Positions 14,321 through 21,841 of a stretch of 64,000 nt of DNA are shown one piece after another. The position numbers and the translations under genes were made by a program. The stretch comes from a virus: IMG/VR virus record IMGVR_UViG_3300024346_006511, positions 1 to 64,000 of that record, one strand, 5' to 3'. The stretch's first letter is position 1. Every line of letters starts with the position of its first letter. A model generated the notes under the pieces. That model did not search any database and was not told where the DNA came from. It saw nothing but the letters and a program-made list of their open reading frames with translations.

Positions 14321-14351
14321 GTAAAGATAAGAAATATTAAGCAGGATTCAA
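14321..14351 (-). promoter_or_regulatory. Possible promoter, 19 bp spacer
   Basis: TTG at 14351-14349, 19 bp, TATCTTTAC at 14329-14321, in front of the gene starting at 14292. The -33 box lies within the 3' end of the cytidylyltransferase gene. It is one base shorter than the usual spacer, so confidence is lower. Confidence 0.45.
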
Positions 14352-14744
14352 ACTGTCTGCTATTAATCTTTTAAATTTAGTTGTTGACCAACCATGGTCT
14401 CTATTCATATAGTGAATAGGTATTTTTAAATTGTCTCCAGTGAATGGTTTGTTAATATAATCATCACCTAAGAATCTTATATCAAACTCACCCATCTTAA
14501 GCAAATCTAATAACTGTTCTTCATATGTATACCTAATAACATCGTCTACATATTTAAGACTCTCTAACATTTCTTTTCTTTCGCTTGATGAAAGAATAGG
14601 TCTCAATTTATGAGGTCTTTCTATCGAAGGGTCAGTATGTAAGAGTACGATTAGACAATCACAATTCTCTTTCATCTCTTTAAACATCGCAATGTACCCT
14701 GGATGTAGAACGTCGAAGTTCCCTGCTATTACTCCCTTAGACAT
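14337..14744 (-). CDS. Cytidylyltransferase-like nucleotidyltransferase (TagD/RfaE type)
   Basis: A 135-residue Rossmann nucleotidyltransferase. The nucleotide motif is AGNFDVLHPGYIA (residues ~7-19), with HPGY where most relatives have HxGH, and the C-terminal motif is HGWSTTKFK (STT, ~118-126). The family makes CDP-glycerol, CDP-ethanolamine or ADP-heptose. Here it could supply an activated sugar or alcohol for the phage glycan. The substrate cannot be read from the sequence. Confidence 0.8.
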   Translation of the reverse strand: MSKGVIAGNFDVLHPGYIAMFKEMKENCDCLIVLLHTDPSIERPHKLRPILSSSERKEMLESLKYVDDVIRYTYEEQLLDLLKMGEFDIRFLGDDYINKPFTGDNLKIPIHYMNRDHGWSTTKFKRLIADSLNPA

Positions 14745-15006
14745 TAGAAAAGAAATGTATTGTCCATGCGATTAATCCGTTAAGCTGAAGAACTACTAAG
14801 TTCCATTGTCTTCTAACTGATACTTGAATAAGCACACAGCAGAAACCTAGCATATACATCATAGGCTCTAATGTCCATTGACCTGCTATTAAAAATCCTA
14901 CTCCCATATAACCAATTCGAGTACCTAACCTTTGGGTGGGTGATAACCTCTTATCCCTTACCATCTGGCGTAGTATTGATCTCCACCAGCTCTTAAAATT
15001 ATTCAT
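14737..15006 (-). CDS. Small membrane protein
   Basis: I start this at the ATG at 15006 (MNNFKSWWRSIL), 8 bp inside the preceding gene's end; the longer frame to 15045 would bury itself in that gene. About 89 residues: basic N-terminus (MVRDKRLSPTQRLGTR), then hydrophobic helices (YMGVGFLIAGQWTLEPMMYM, LNLVV region). Function unknown. Confidence 0.6.
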   Translation of the reverse strand: MNNFKSWWRSILRQMVRDKRLSPTQRLGTRIGYMGVGFLIAGQWTLEPMMYMLGFCCVLIQVSVRRQWNLVVLQLNGLIAWTIHFFSNV

Positions 15007-15166
15007 GCTTACAGTTTTTATCATGCTTATTAAACCAGCCACCACATTTACATTTAATCCAGTAGGCGGTTGTTGCTATAAATGGCGATCCTGCCATTGC
15101 TGTCCATATATTAGGATGCCAGTGTTCTCCACAGAATCCAAGTGTGTGTCTAATTACTTCAATCAT
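14999..15166 (-). CDS. Small His/Cys-rich protein
   Basis: A 55-residue frame from the ATG at 15166 to TAA at 14999. It begins with MIEVIRHTLGFCGEHWHPN and ends with KCKCGGWFNKHDKNCKHE. The cluster of Cys and His at both ends (FCGEHWH, KCKCGGW, NCKH) suggests metal binding. It overlaps the next gene start by 8 bp. No named family. Confidence 0.6.
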   Translation of the reverse strand: MIEVIRHTLGFCGEHWHPNIWTAMAGSPFIATTAYWIKCKCGGWFNKHDKNCKHE

Positions 15167-15179
15167 AGAATAATAAATA

Positions 15180-15377
15180 TCATTCGATTATCTCAACATC
15201 AGTCCAAGCAGCTAAATGAACTACTTCTCCATTATCTCTAGTACAGTAACTATACATTCCGTCTATATTTCTAAAGTTAAGAATCTCTCCTCCCTCTACC
15301 ATAGGTGAAGCAGGAGGGATTTTTATATCCCCCACTACTTTAATCCTACTATTTCTAGGTACGTTATAAAGCTCCAT
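15180..15377 (-). CDS. Small beta-rich unknown protein
   Basis: A 65-residue protein reading as a small beta barrel (RIKVVGDIKIPPASP, GEILNFRNIDGMYSY, NGEVVHLAAWTDVEII), possibly SH3-like. It shares a base with the stop of the DUF932 gene, so it is translated from the same message. Many phages carry such small SH3-like proteins with unknown roles. Confidence 0.65.
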   Translation of the reverse strand: MELYNVPRNSRIKVVGDIKIPPASPMVEGGEILNFRNIDGMYSYCTRDNGEVVHLAAWTDVEIIE

Positions 15378-16219
15378 TATACTAAAGCAGTTGCTAGTTT
15401 AAATAACTCTTTATTGACCTTAAGATCTTTTTCAAAAGACTTAATCTTTCTAACCTTTCTAACTTTAGCTCCAGTTAAAGCAGCATGAAAGTCTCCTTGA
15501 GTAATCTTCTCTTGGATAACGTTAAAGACTTTCCATAGATCACTTCCTTCATCTTCTTTCCTTTTAGGATCTAAGATGTCGATAATAGTCTCATCATCGT
15601 AGTTAAACTTCTTAGCTTTTTCTGAACCTGGAGTTATACCAGCTCTTACTAACATAGCATCTAAAGCTAACTTGTTCTTCTCTTCTTGAGTTAAGATTCT
15701 ATTCTTCATTTGATTAAGAACCTCTACTTTATTCGGAAGATCTTCAACAGCTTGATTAACAACTCCTCTAAGCTCTTCAAAAGTATAACCTTTATGTTTG
15801 ATCTTAAAATCAGAAAACTGTTCATCAGCAACTACAAGTCCATTAGAACAAACTAATCTAAAGATACCAACACTAAACTTAAATGCTTGCATACCGTCAT
15901 GAGAGTTAGTCATGATAATTCTAGGAAAAGAATCATCTCCATCTTTACCTTTAATCTTTAACTCAGGGTTCTGGAAAGCAATCATATGCTTACTAAAGAT
16001 AGTAGAGCCTCCTCTACCTTTTCTTTGAGCTGCTTGAACTGGTTTCCAACCTAATTTATCTAAATCATCTATAATCGTTTCTGTATTAACGAATAGATAT
16101 TTTTTACTAACCTCTGGGTTAGTAGGTGCTTGAGCGAATGCTAACGGACATGATTCCATTAGTTGCTCCTTAGTCATATAAGACTGCTTTTCATTGAAAC
16201 TTAACATTACATCTGCCAT
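15377..16219 (-). CDS. DUF932 family protein
   Basis: A 280-residue protein of the phage/plasmid DUF932 family. The diagnostic central stretch is NSHDGMQAFKFSVGIFRLVC followed by SNGLVV (residues ~105-130). Family members are common on phages and plasmids and are made early, but their biochemical role is not established. It starts after AAAAAAGGTTATT with its own promoter and is followed by one small gene. Confidence 0.8.
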   Translation of the reverse strand: MADVMLSFNEKQSYMTKEQLMESCPLAFAQAPTNPEVSKKYLFVNTETIIDDLDKLGWKPVQAAQRKGRGGSTIFSKHMIAFQNPELKIKGKDGDDSFPRIIMTNSHDGMQAFKFSVGIFRLVCSNGLVVADEQFSDFKIKHKGYTFEELRGVVNQAVEDLPNKVEVLNQMKNRILTQEEKNKLALDAMLVRAGITPGSEKAKKFNYDDETIIDILDPKRKEDEGSDLWKVFNVIQEKITQGDFHAALTGAKVRKVRKIKSFEKDLKVNKELFKLATALV

Positions 16220-16260
16220 AATAATAACCTTTTTTAATTTATATTAGTAACTTATTTATA

Positions 16261-16293
16261 CTTAAATATAAGAAAAATTAAGTTCCTAGGCAA
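16261..16293 (-). promoter_or_regulatory. Promoter, CCTAGG subclass, for DUF932 gene
   Basis: TTG at 16293-16291, 20 bp, TATATTTAAG at 16270-16261, spacer beginning CCTAGGAACTTAA. The upstream gene ends in TAG directly before the TTG. The leader to the start codon is longer than usual, about 40 bp. Confidence 0.75.
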
Positions 16294-17493
16294 CTAAAGT
16301 AACAGTTTTTTCCTAGTAAATCCATAATAATCTGTAAATAAGTAATCACCTGTTAGCCTCTCATATTCTGCTTCACCAAGTGTAAGTTTAGTTCTCTTAC
16401 TCTTACCTAAATAAGCTTTAGTAACATCCAAAACAGCATCTTCTCCAAAGTACTTCTTTAAAGTATAGATTGTCATTGCCTGATACATTAGTACGTCTTT
16501 GTTGAACCCTCCTATATGAGCTAATTTATGCTTAGTTAGGTCAAGTATGTTACATAAGTCTTCATCAGATGTAATATTGTACTTTCTCTTATGAAAGTCG
16601 TAACATTCATTACAGGAGTAATGATTAACAAAAGTAAAAGGATACTTCATAGGTTCCTCACAGTACACTTTCTCTTCGAAGTTTATTGTATCTATTTCAG
16701 GTACTTCGATTAGTTCATGCCTAGCTAATAGAAATGAATCTTTTCCGTTCTTATCCTTATGAGCTAATTGTGCTGCTCTATATTCAGGACTGTATTCAGA
16801 TAAGTACAAAGGAACTACTAGCTGCTCTATAAAGCATGCTGAGTTCCAATCAGTAAGTATCTCTCTATTGTTGTTAGCTATCCATATTGCTTTCTCTACA
16901 GCTAATTTAAATGTCTCTGTATCCTTTACTCCTACTATATTCATATTAGGAATCAGTTCTGGAAATATAAGGTCAGTAGGGAACCTTGTTGGAAGTTTTA
17001 ATGTGTATAAGTATTTTAAGTAGGTAGAAAATATATCGTGAAACCATCTATCTTGTAAGAACCTATGAAGAGCTTTATGCTTCTTTCCTCCTTTAATATA
17101 CCCATCCTTTCTAAATCCTATTCTATTTTTATCTGGATGAGAGAATAAGAAAGGAGATGTTTTATCATAAATGTCTAGCTTAGTACCGACTATCGTATCT
17201 AAATCAAAATGTATAAATGGATCGTCCTGAGCTAGAAATGCTTGAAGTTTTACCTCTGAAAATATTTGTGCTTTTTCCTCTGCTAATACCTCTACGTCAT
17301 ATTCATAAGGAAACTTCATAAGTTCAAAAGCTGCTTTATGATGCTTATTAGTATACAGAGTAACTTTACCGTAGTGTTTTTTTAAGAGGAGTGAACTAAG
17401 CTTAGCTATGTACGCGTAACTTTTATTTATAGGCATAGCTATTTTAGGATCTCTATAGTTAATAAAGCTCTGTATAATATTAACTTTCTTCAT
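16294..17493 (-). CDS. DUF6734-like glycosyltransferase
   Basis: A 399-residue protein with a GT-A-like N-terminal half: KVNIIQSFINYRDP, YGKVTLYTNKHHK, and the acidic FIHFDLDTIVG (residues ~92-102) that would bind the metal and nucleotide sugar. A C-terminal segment has CNECYDFHKRKYN. The pattern resembles the DUF6734 group of Bacteroidota glycosyltransferases. It is the first glycosyltransferase met from the left and lies outside the main island, in an operon with two small unknown proteins. Confidence 0.7.
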   Translation of the reverse strand: MKKVNIIQSFINYRDPKIAMPINKSYAYIAKLSSLLLKKHYGKVTLYTNKHHKAAFELMKFPYEYDVEVLAEEKAQIFSEVKLQAFLAQDDPFIHFDLDTIVGTKLDIYDKTSPFLFSHPDKNRIGFRKDGYIKGGKKHKALHRFLQDRWFHDIFSTYLKYLYTLKLPTRFPTDLIFPELIPNMNIVGVKDTETFKLAVEKAIWIANNNREILTDWNSACFIEQLVVPLYLSEYSPEYRAAQLAHKDKNGKDSFLLARHELIEVPEIDTINFEEKVYCEEPMKYPFTFVNHYSCNECYDFHKRKYNITSDEDLCNILDLTKHKLAHIGGFNKDVLMYQAMTIYTLKKYFGEDAVLDVTKAYLGKSKRTKLTLGEAEYERLTGDYLFTDYYGFTRKKLLL

Positions 17494-17494
17494 C

Positions 17495-17794
17495 CTAGTA
17501 GAGTTTAACTGCTTCTAAAAGCTTCCAAGTATCAATAGCTTTATCTGGATCACTTGAGTTTTCATGGTAGTGCTGTAAGCAAGAGGTAAGAGCTGTTTCC
17601 CATTCTACACTATTCAGAGATATTACGTAAGCATTCTCAACATTAACAAAACTTACTTCAAATAGATCAGCTACCTTCTTACGTTTCATCATAGCATCTT
17701 GTATACATTCTACTATAACATCAGTAATTGCTTCTGTTTTAGTTCTAAATAGAGTATCAAATTCTTCCGGGTTTTCGAATTGTATTTTTTTCAT
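17495..17794 (-). CDS. Small acidic unknown protein
   Basis: A 99-residue soluble protein: IQFENPEEFDTLFRTKTEAI, then AMMKRKKVADLFEVSFVN and an acidic C-terminus (HENSSDPDKAIDTWKLLEAV). Mainly helical with a short strand (AYVISLNSVEW). It shares a base with the start of the preceding gene's stop and lies 1 bp before the DUF6734 gene. No family recognised. Confidence 0.65.
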   Translation of the reverse strand: MKKIQFENPEEFDTLFRTKTEAITDVIVECIQDAMMKRKKVADLFEVSFVNVENAYVISLNSVEWETALTSCLQHYHENSSDPDKAIDTWKLLEAVKLY

Positions 17795-18123
17795 TATCCT
17801 CTGCTTCCTGATACCTTATTAGCATTTTCGTAATAAGGACTATTAACTATCTTTTCATTCCATTCTCTTTCTACTTCGATATTAGTACCGAACATATACA
17901 AAGGTAAATGATTACAGTCTACAGTAATGAACTTGATATCTTTCATATCTTTCATACCTAAACCTGGTTGACGTTCTGGTTTAGAATAACGTCTATTACC
18001 GTCAAATGATCTAAACTCTCTAGAAGTAACTCTATACCAGTTCTCTTTTATCTTAACCTCCAGTACTGCTTCGGTAGGAAAGTCATATCTCATCTTCTCA
18101 AGATGACCTCTTTTTTCTGCCAT
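17794..18123 (-). CDS. Unknown protein (109 aa), operon leader
   Basis: A 109-residue basic protein (HLEKMRYDFPTEAVLEVKIK, SREFRSFDGNRRYSKPERQ) ending NANKVSGSRG. The middle looks beta-rich (DIKFITVDCNHLPLYMFG). AAAGGTTATG precedes the ATG at 18123, behind a promoter of the common type. No family recognised. Confidence 0.65.
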   Translation of the reverse strand: MAEKRGHLEKMRYDFPTEAVLEVKIKENWYRVTSREFRSFDGNRRYSKPERQPGLGMKDMKDIKFITVDCNHLPLYMFGTNIEVEREWNEKIVNSPYYENANKVSGSRG

Positions 18124-18144
18124 AACCTTTATTTATTTATTATA

Positions 18145-18177
18145 CCTTAAGATAAGAAAATTAATGCATATCTGCAA
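18145..18177 (-). promoter_or_regulatory. Promoter for the gene at 17794-18123
   Basis: TTG at 18177-18175, 20 bp, TATCTTAAGG at 18154-18145. It lies entirely within the 3' end of the SGNH hydrolase gene, whose last codons contain the -33 and spacer. Confidence 0.7.
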
Positions 18178-18898
18178 CTAAATTAAATATATTTTGCCCT
18201 AATACTTTTTGTACTCCTGCATCATAATGTCTTCCATCAAATCGTCTCCAATATAAAGAAGTACCTAGCATCGATTCAAAGTTACCTTCATGAAGTAATA
18301 GAGGTCTTAAATCTATCCAATAGGGGTTAAGCTCTGCATCATATAAACTTTCCGGAAACTCTTCAGGGTGAAGTATAACTAATCTACCTCCTCTATTTTC
18401 TACAAACTCTTTAATTAACATAATAGACTGAGCTATATGTGTTATGCTTATGTTTTTTAGTTTAGTGCCATTCTGTCTGAATGTTATATTAGCATTAGAA
18501 TTGCCAACGCCTAAAATAACTATAGAATCCCTTAGGTCCATATCCTCACAGTTACTAGCAAAGAAAGGAAGTACTCCTTCTATGTCAGAATCTTTAGTAC
18601 TGTAGTTTTCTAATGTACAATTAGGAATAAGTTTAACTAGATGTGCTCCCCAAGATTGTGTTTTACGTAATTTAATTACTTCCTCACTATTTTTTAATAG
18701 CTTTTCATACATTGCACCATAGAACTCTTGATGCAGCTTAGGAAACTCGTTTGGTTTAGCAGTCTTTATTTTTAATTTCCAATTGTTAGCTCTGTACTCA
18801 TTAGGAATAGGACCTAAATGACCGTAAATACCTGGCCATTCAGCTCCATCTCCTCTAGCGTGTGAGTCTCCAATAATTATTAATCTCTTATACTCCAT
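18161..18898 (-). CDS. SGNH/GDSL-type hydrolase, third of three
   Basis: A 245-residue protein. Block I is IIIGDSHARGDG (residues ~7-18, Ser at ~11); VILGVGNSNANI (~125) serves as the GxxN block; the C-terminal RRFDGRHYDAGVQ gives the Asp/His pair (DxxH). Length and order fit a single-domain SGNH esterase. It overlaps the lytic transglycosylase gene by 11 bp, so cell-wall or capsule de-acetylation during lysis or entry is a reasonable idea, not proven. Confidence 0.75.
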   Translation of the reverse strand: MEYKRLIIIGDSHARGDGAEWPGIYGHLGPIPNEYRANNWKLKIKTAKPNEFPKLHQEFYGAMYEKLLKNSEEVIKLRKTQSWGAHLVKLIPNCTLENYSTKDSDIEGVLPFFASNCEDMDLRDSIVILGVGNSNANITFRQNGTKLKNISITHIAQSIMLIKEFVENRGGRLVILHPEEFPESLYDAELNPYWIDLRPLLLHEGNFESMLGTSLYWRRFDGRHYDAGVQKVLGQNIFNLVADMH

Positions 18899-19484
18899 TT
18901 AAATTTAATTTATAACCGTTGAACTGAATCATATACGAAGTAATTTTAGTTCCGAATCCGTCTTTTCTTACCTTGCCAGTTCTAAACCATTTTCTAACAC
19001 TACCTGCTCCTCCTAAATGAGCTGCTGCAAGTAATCCTGATTCTGTAATATATACTCCATGTACTACAGTTCCACTGTGTTCTTCTATTAATTTACGAAG
19101 TCTTTTTTTATTATACAACAAAAGTTTTTGCATTGCCTTTTCCTGTATGTATGGGCTATTTAAGAATTCATCCTTCGTTACTTTGAATCCTAATCCTTTC
19201 AAAGTAGACTTACCAAATTGGTACCTACCCATGTAACCGTATTTGTTAACAATTTGATATCTGTTTCCAGACTCTCTATGTCCGATAGCATCTAAGAACT
19301 GTAAATGTCCTTTGATTACTACATTAACTTCTAACTCTGGGATTGTTTCTGCTTCAATTATTACAGCAGGTTTTGTTTCTATTTCTATTGGTGCTATTAT
19401 AGCATATCGCTTCTTTACTGTTGTGAATGCCATTACTGTAAACATAATAATAGCGCACAAAATAATTGTTCGAAATTTATTCAT
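18888..19484 (-). CDS. Exported lytic transglycosylase-like protein
   Basis: A 198-residue protein with an N-terminal signal or anchor (RTIILCAIIMFTVMAFTTV, residues 4-22), a linker, and a lysozyme-like domain: FLDAIGHRESGNRY (catalytic Glu in HRESGN, ~72), KYGYMGRYQFGKSTL (YMGxYQF), and LLAAAHLGGAGSVRKW (~155-170). This SLT-like set cleaves the peptidoglycan sugar backbone. Location away from the endolysin suggests a second wall-degrading activity, perhaps for entry or virion release. Confidence 0.85.
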   Translation of the reverse strand: MNKFRTIILCAIIMFTVMAFTTVKKRYAIIAPIEIETKPAVIIEAETIPELEVNVVIKGHLQFLDAIGHRESGNRYQIVNKYGYMGRYQFGKSTLKGLGFKVTKDEFLNSPYIQEKAMQKLLLYNKKRLRKLIEEHSGTVVHGVYITESGLLAAAHLGGAGSVRKWFRTGKVRKDGFGTKITSYMIQFNGYKLNLNGV

Positions 19485-19493
19485 AAAATAGTT

Positions 19494-19646
19494 TTAGTTA
19501 AACATATCAAGGAAGCCTGTTCCTATCCTTTTTTCTCGTAACTTTTCATTACGTTCATGTTGCTTTACTAGGTCGTCAGCAACTTTTCTCTCGAGTGGTT
19601 TCTTCTTCTTCCAAGTAGAAAATTTATTATTTTTCTTCTTTTCCAT
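19494..19646 (-). CDS. Small very basic protein (50 aa)
   Basis: Frame from the ATG at 19646 to TAA at 19494. Nearly half of residues are charged (EKKKNNKFSTWKKKKPLERK, ERNEKLREKRIG) and it ends FLDMFN. It is probably disordered or one long helix. It fits neatly between the transglycosylase and HNH-like genes. Nucleic-acid binding is possible from the charge only. Confidence 0.55.
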   Translation of the reverse strand: MEKKKNNKFSTWKKKKPLERKVADDLVKQHERNEKLREKRIGTGFLDMFN

Positions 19647-19658
19647 ACTAATAAATAG

Positions 19659-20288
19659 TTAAAGCCTTGAGATATATTCACTTCCATCTTCTTCCTCATC
19701 ATATAACCCTAGTTCTCTTAAGTGTTCTATATGAGCTTGATTCATCTCCCAATCGGGCTCATCAACTTTAGTTTTGACGTAATCTTCCATTGCCTCTGCT
19801 TGTTTCTCTTCGATTGGTGACTCGCCATATAGAAAGGAGCAATTGTAACAGAGAAACTCAATGTTATCAAGGTTCCAATTTTTTTTATTTTTATCTTTAA
19901 AATTGAGAATAATAGGTACTTTTAGGTCTGTAACTCTTCTTTCTGAGAATCCACATCTATTACATTTCTCTTCTATCAGGCCTTCAAATAAAAGTCTCTG
20001 TTTTATCTTTCTAGCATCAAAATGTTCTATAGGTACTCTACCTTCCAATAAGTCCATAAGAGGAATTTTATCAGTACCAGCCAAAGCAAACTTAGGTATG
20101 CCTTCACCAGCTTGATTCTTATGAGCTTCCAGAAGAGTAACTCCTTCTTCATCTTTGTACATCTTAGCGTACTTCTTATAATGATTATAAGACACATGAA
20201 GGTACCTGGCTGCTGCCATATTAGATCGAGTCATCTTCTGGGCTCTAAGGATATCTTCCTTTGTAATTATCTTAGAAGGTCTAGCCAT
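19659..20288 (-). CDS. HTH plus degenerate HNH-type zinc protein
   Basis: A 209-residue protein. Residues ~8-42 look like a helix-turn-helix (ITKEDILRAQKMTRSNMAAA, RYLHVSYNHYKKYA). Residues ~108-155 have HNH-endonuclease zinc pairs CNRCGFSE and CYNCSF and the IILNF / NLDNIEFLC framework, but the catalytic His positions read Asn/Lys (LNFKDKNKK). It would therefore bind DNA without cutting. A transcription factor of HNH ancestry is the simplest reading. The C-terminus is acidic (DEEEDGSEY). Confidence 0.7.
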   Translation of the reverse strand: MARPSKIITKEDILRAQKMTRSNMAAARYLHVSYNHYKKYAKMYKDEEGVTLLEAHKNQAGEGIPKFALAGTDKIPLMDLLEGRVPIEHFDARKIKQRLLFEGLIEEKCNRCGFSERRVTDLKVPIILNFKDKNKKNWNLDNIEFLCYNCSFLYGESPIEEKQAEAMEDYVKTKVDEPDWEMNQAHIEHLRELGLYDEEEDGSEYISRL

Positions 20289-20645
20289 TTAGTAGTTATC
20301 GCCTAGGTCAGGGTCTTGACTTGTGGCTACATTATCTTTTATGGATTGTGAAACTGCATTCTCATCTCTATCTACTTCATCATAGTCTAGGATTTCAAGC
20401 AAGCCTTTCTTATCACCTTTCATTTCTGCTTCTGCTGCAGCTATACTTCTAGCTCTAGATGCATCCATGATGATAATATCATTGTAAGTATGGTCTCCTG
20501 ATCCTTCTACTGTGGTAATACCTACAACAGATTCTACTGTCGAACAGTCAACACAGAAGTTGTATCCGTATTTAGTTTTTCTAAGTTCAGGGTAAGGTTC
20601 GCCGCATTTCGGGCAAGGGATCATAACTAGGTCTTTTACATTCAT
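20289..20645 (-). CDS. Zinc-ribbon protein
   Basis: A 118-residue protein with one zinc ribbon at the N-terminus: IPCPKCGEPY and NFCVDCSTV (residues ~9-37). The rest is acidic and partly helical (ARSIAAAEAEMKGDKK, LLEILDYDEVDRDENAV). It starts 14 bp from a promoter box and ends 1 bp before the HNH-like gene, so the two zinc proteins are cotranscribed. Likely nucleic-acid or transcription related; not specific. Confidence 0.7.
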   Translation of the reverse strand: MNVKDLVMIPCPKCGEPYPELRKTKYGYNFCVDCSTVESVVGITTVEGSGDHTYNDIIIMDASRARSIAAAEAEMKGDKKGLLEILDYDEVDRDENAVSQSIKDNVATSQDPDLGDNY

Positions 20646-20665
20646 ATAACGATTATTTATTTATA

Positions 20666-20697
20666 CTAAATATAAGAAAAAATACGCAGGGGAGCAA
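20666..20697 (-). promoter_or_regulatory. Promoter, CCCTGCG variant, for zinc-ribbon operon
   Basis: TTG at 20697-20695, 20 bp, TATATTTAG at 20674-20666. The spacer CTCCCCTGCGTATTTTTTC is a variant of the CCTCCCTG subclass. Confidence 0.7.
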
Positions 20698-20701
20698 CTT
20701 A

Positions 20702-21106
20702 TTAGTTAGTTATTTCACTAATTACGTTCCATACTTCTTCAGCTGTCTTAAACTTAACAACCTCTTCTTTTTTTCCTCTTTGTATAGTAATAGTACCGTC
20801 CCAGTCCTTATCAGGATGTAATTGGAATAGGTACATTTGAATTAAACCAAGTTGTTCTTTATTAAATACTAATTTTAAAAGGTCCTCTATGACTGCAAAG
20901 AACTTATCTTCGTAAGTAGTCATATCAACTCCTATCTCGCTACTCATGAAATCTCTTCTATCTTCGATTTCTTTCATATGCCTCATTATTCGTATAAATG
21001 CCAATTTCGTCATAGTCACTTTGTCTGGGGATATAGTTTTTATTCTGTATCCTAGTTTATGTACGGAGTATAAAGCTGCTCTTAATACCTTCTTAGGTTC
21101 TTTCAT
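20702..21106 (-). CDS. Unknown helical protein (134 aa)
   Basis: A 134-residue protein, mostly helical: VLRAALYSVHKLGYRIKTIS, IRIMRHMKEIEDRRDFMSSE, then FAVIEDLLKLVFNKEQLGL and a short strand pair (GTITIQRGKKEEVVKF). No metal or nucleotide motif. Its start overlaps the stop of the next upstream small gene by 4 bp (ATGA). Confidence 0.65.
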   Translation of the reverse strand: MKEPKKVLRAALYSVHKLGYRIKTISPDKVTMTKLAFIRIMRHMKEIEDRRDFMSSEIGVDMTTYEDKFFAVIEDLLKLVFNKEQLGLIQMYLFQLHPDKDWDGTITIQRGKKEEVVKFKTAEEVWNVISEITN

Positions 21107-21261
21107 ATCTTTTCGACTTCAAATATTTTCGTAAAACTTTCAACAGTCATATTTTTCATCCTAGCAAAATTAGATATTGCTGCATTTAAATTACTAGCAG
21201 GCCAAGTATTAATTGCCTCTTTCTTCTTATCGTTCTTGATGTAAAATTTATAACCTGCCAT
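21103..21261 (-). CDS. Small basic protein (52 aa)
   Basis: Frame from the ATG at 21261 to TGA at 21103: strand (GYKFYIKNDKKKEAINTW), then helix (LNAAISNFARMKNM) and SFTKIFEVEKI. The strand-helix-strand size is similar to small ferredoxin-like or arm-type DNA-binding proteins, but this is only shape. ATGA overlap with the next gene supports reality. Confidence 0.55.
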   Translation of the reverse strand: MAGYKFYIKNDKKKEAINTWPASNLNAAISNFARMKNMTVESFTKIFEVEKI

Positions 21262-21269
21262 AATGTTTT

Positions 21270-21641
21270 CTATATTTCTGTTCCTGGTTCTTCTTCTGAT
21301 CGTGGATTCTGTCCTGAGAGTGCTTTACGAATTATCTTATCAAAGTATTCAATGTAGATAAAAAAGCCTATAATAGTTTTGTCTTTTAAGTTTCTATCTC
21401 TTTCAACTCTTAGCTCATACTCAGCTAAACCTTGCTCTAATCTTTTTTCAAGTTCAATAGCAATATCATTCTGTTCAGTTGTAGTGATAGAACCAAACTT
21501 AGTAGGTAGGAATTGAACCTTAACTCCTTTCTTCTGAGGATCTTCGTTAGTATCAATTTTAAGAACAAAAGTATGTCCTGCAAAATTAATCTTTGCTGCT
21601 TCTGAGAGAACAGACTTAATATACGTTTCTAATTTTTTCAT
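21270..21641 (-). CDS. Unknown phage protein (123 aa)
   Basis: A 123-residue protein opening MKKLETYIKSVLSEAAK, an N-terminus that, as I recall it, is typical of phage proteins beginning with a short helix that may be a processing or scaffold signal. The centre is beta-rich (HTFVLKIDTNED, KVQFLPTKFGSI), then helix (ELEKRLEQGLAEYELRVERD), and a Pro/Glu end. A GATATTTATATAA stretch lies just upstream. No family recognised. Confidence 0.6.
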   Translation of the reverse strand: MKKLETYIKSVLSEAAKINFAGHTFVLKIDTNEDPQKKGVKVQFLPTKFGSITTTEQNDIAIELEKRLEQGLAEYELRVERDRNLKDKTIIGFFIYIEYFDKIIRKALSGQNPRSEEEPGTEI

Positions 21642-21664
21642 TGTTATAGTCTTTTATATAAATA

Positions 21665-21841
21665 TCAACCGAATAGCATTTGTTTACCATTACTAGCACC
21701 TTCATTAATAATTTTATGGCTGCTTACAGCTCTATTTCTACAGAATTGAGTAATTGACCACTCTATATTATCTGTTATTAGTTCTATTTTGTCCTTTTCG
21801 CCTGAAGCGTAAGTGAACTCAACTAAGTATTTCTTCTTCAT
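21665..21841 (-). CDS. Small basic protein (58 aa)
   Basis: Frame from the ATG at 21841 to TGA at 21665. A strand pair (KKYLVEFTYASGEKDKIEL) and a helix (WSITQFCRNRAVS) end in GKQMLFG. It overlaps the end of the first island glycosyltransferase by 23 bp, long for this genome, so it is slightly less certain. Function unknown. Confidence 0.5.
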   Translation of the reverse strand: MKKKYLVEFTYASGEKDKIELITDNIEWSITQFCRNRAVSSHKIINEGASNGKQMLFG

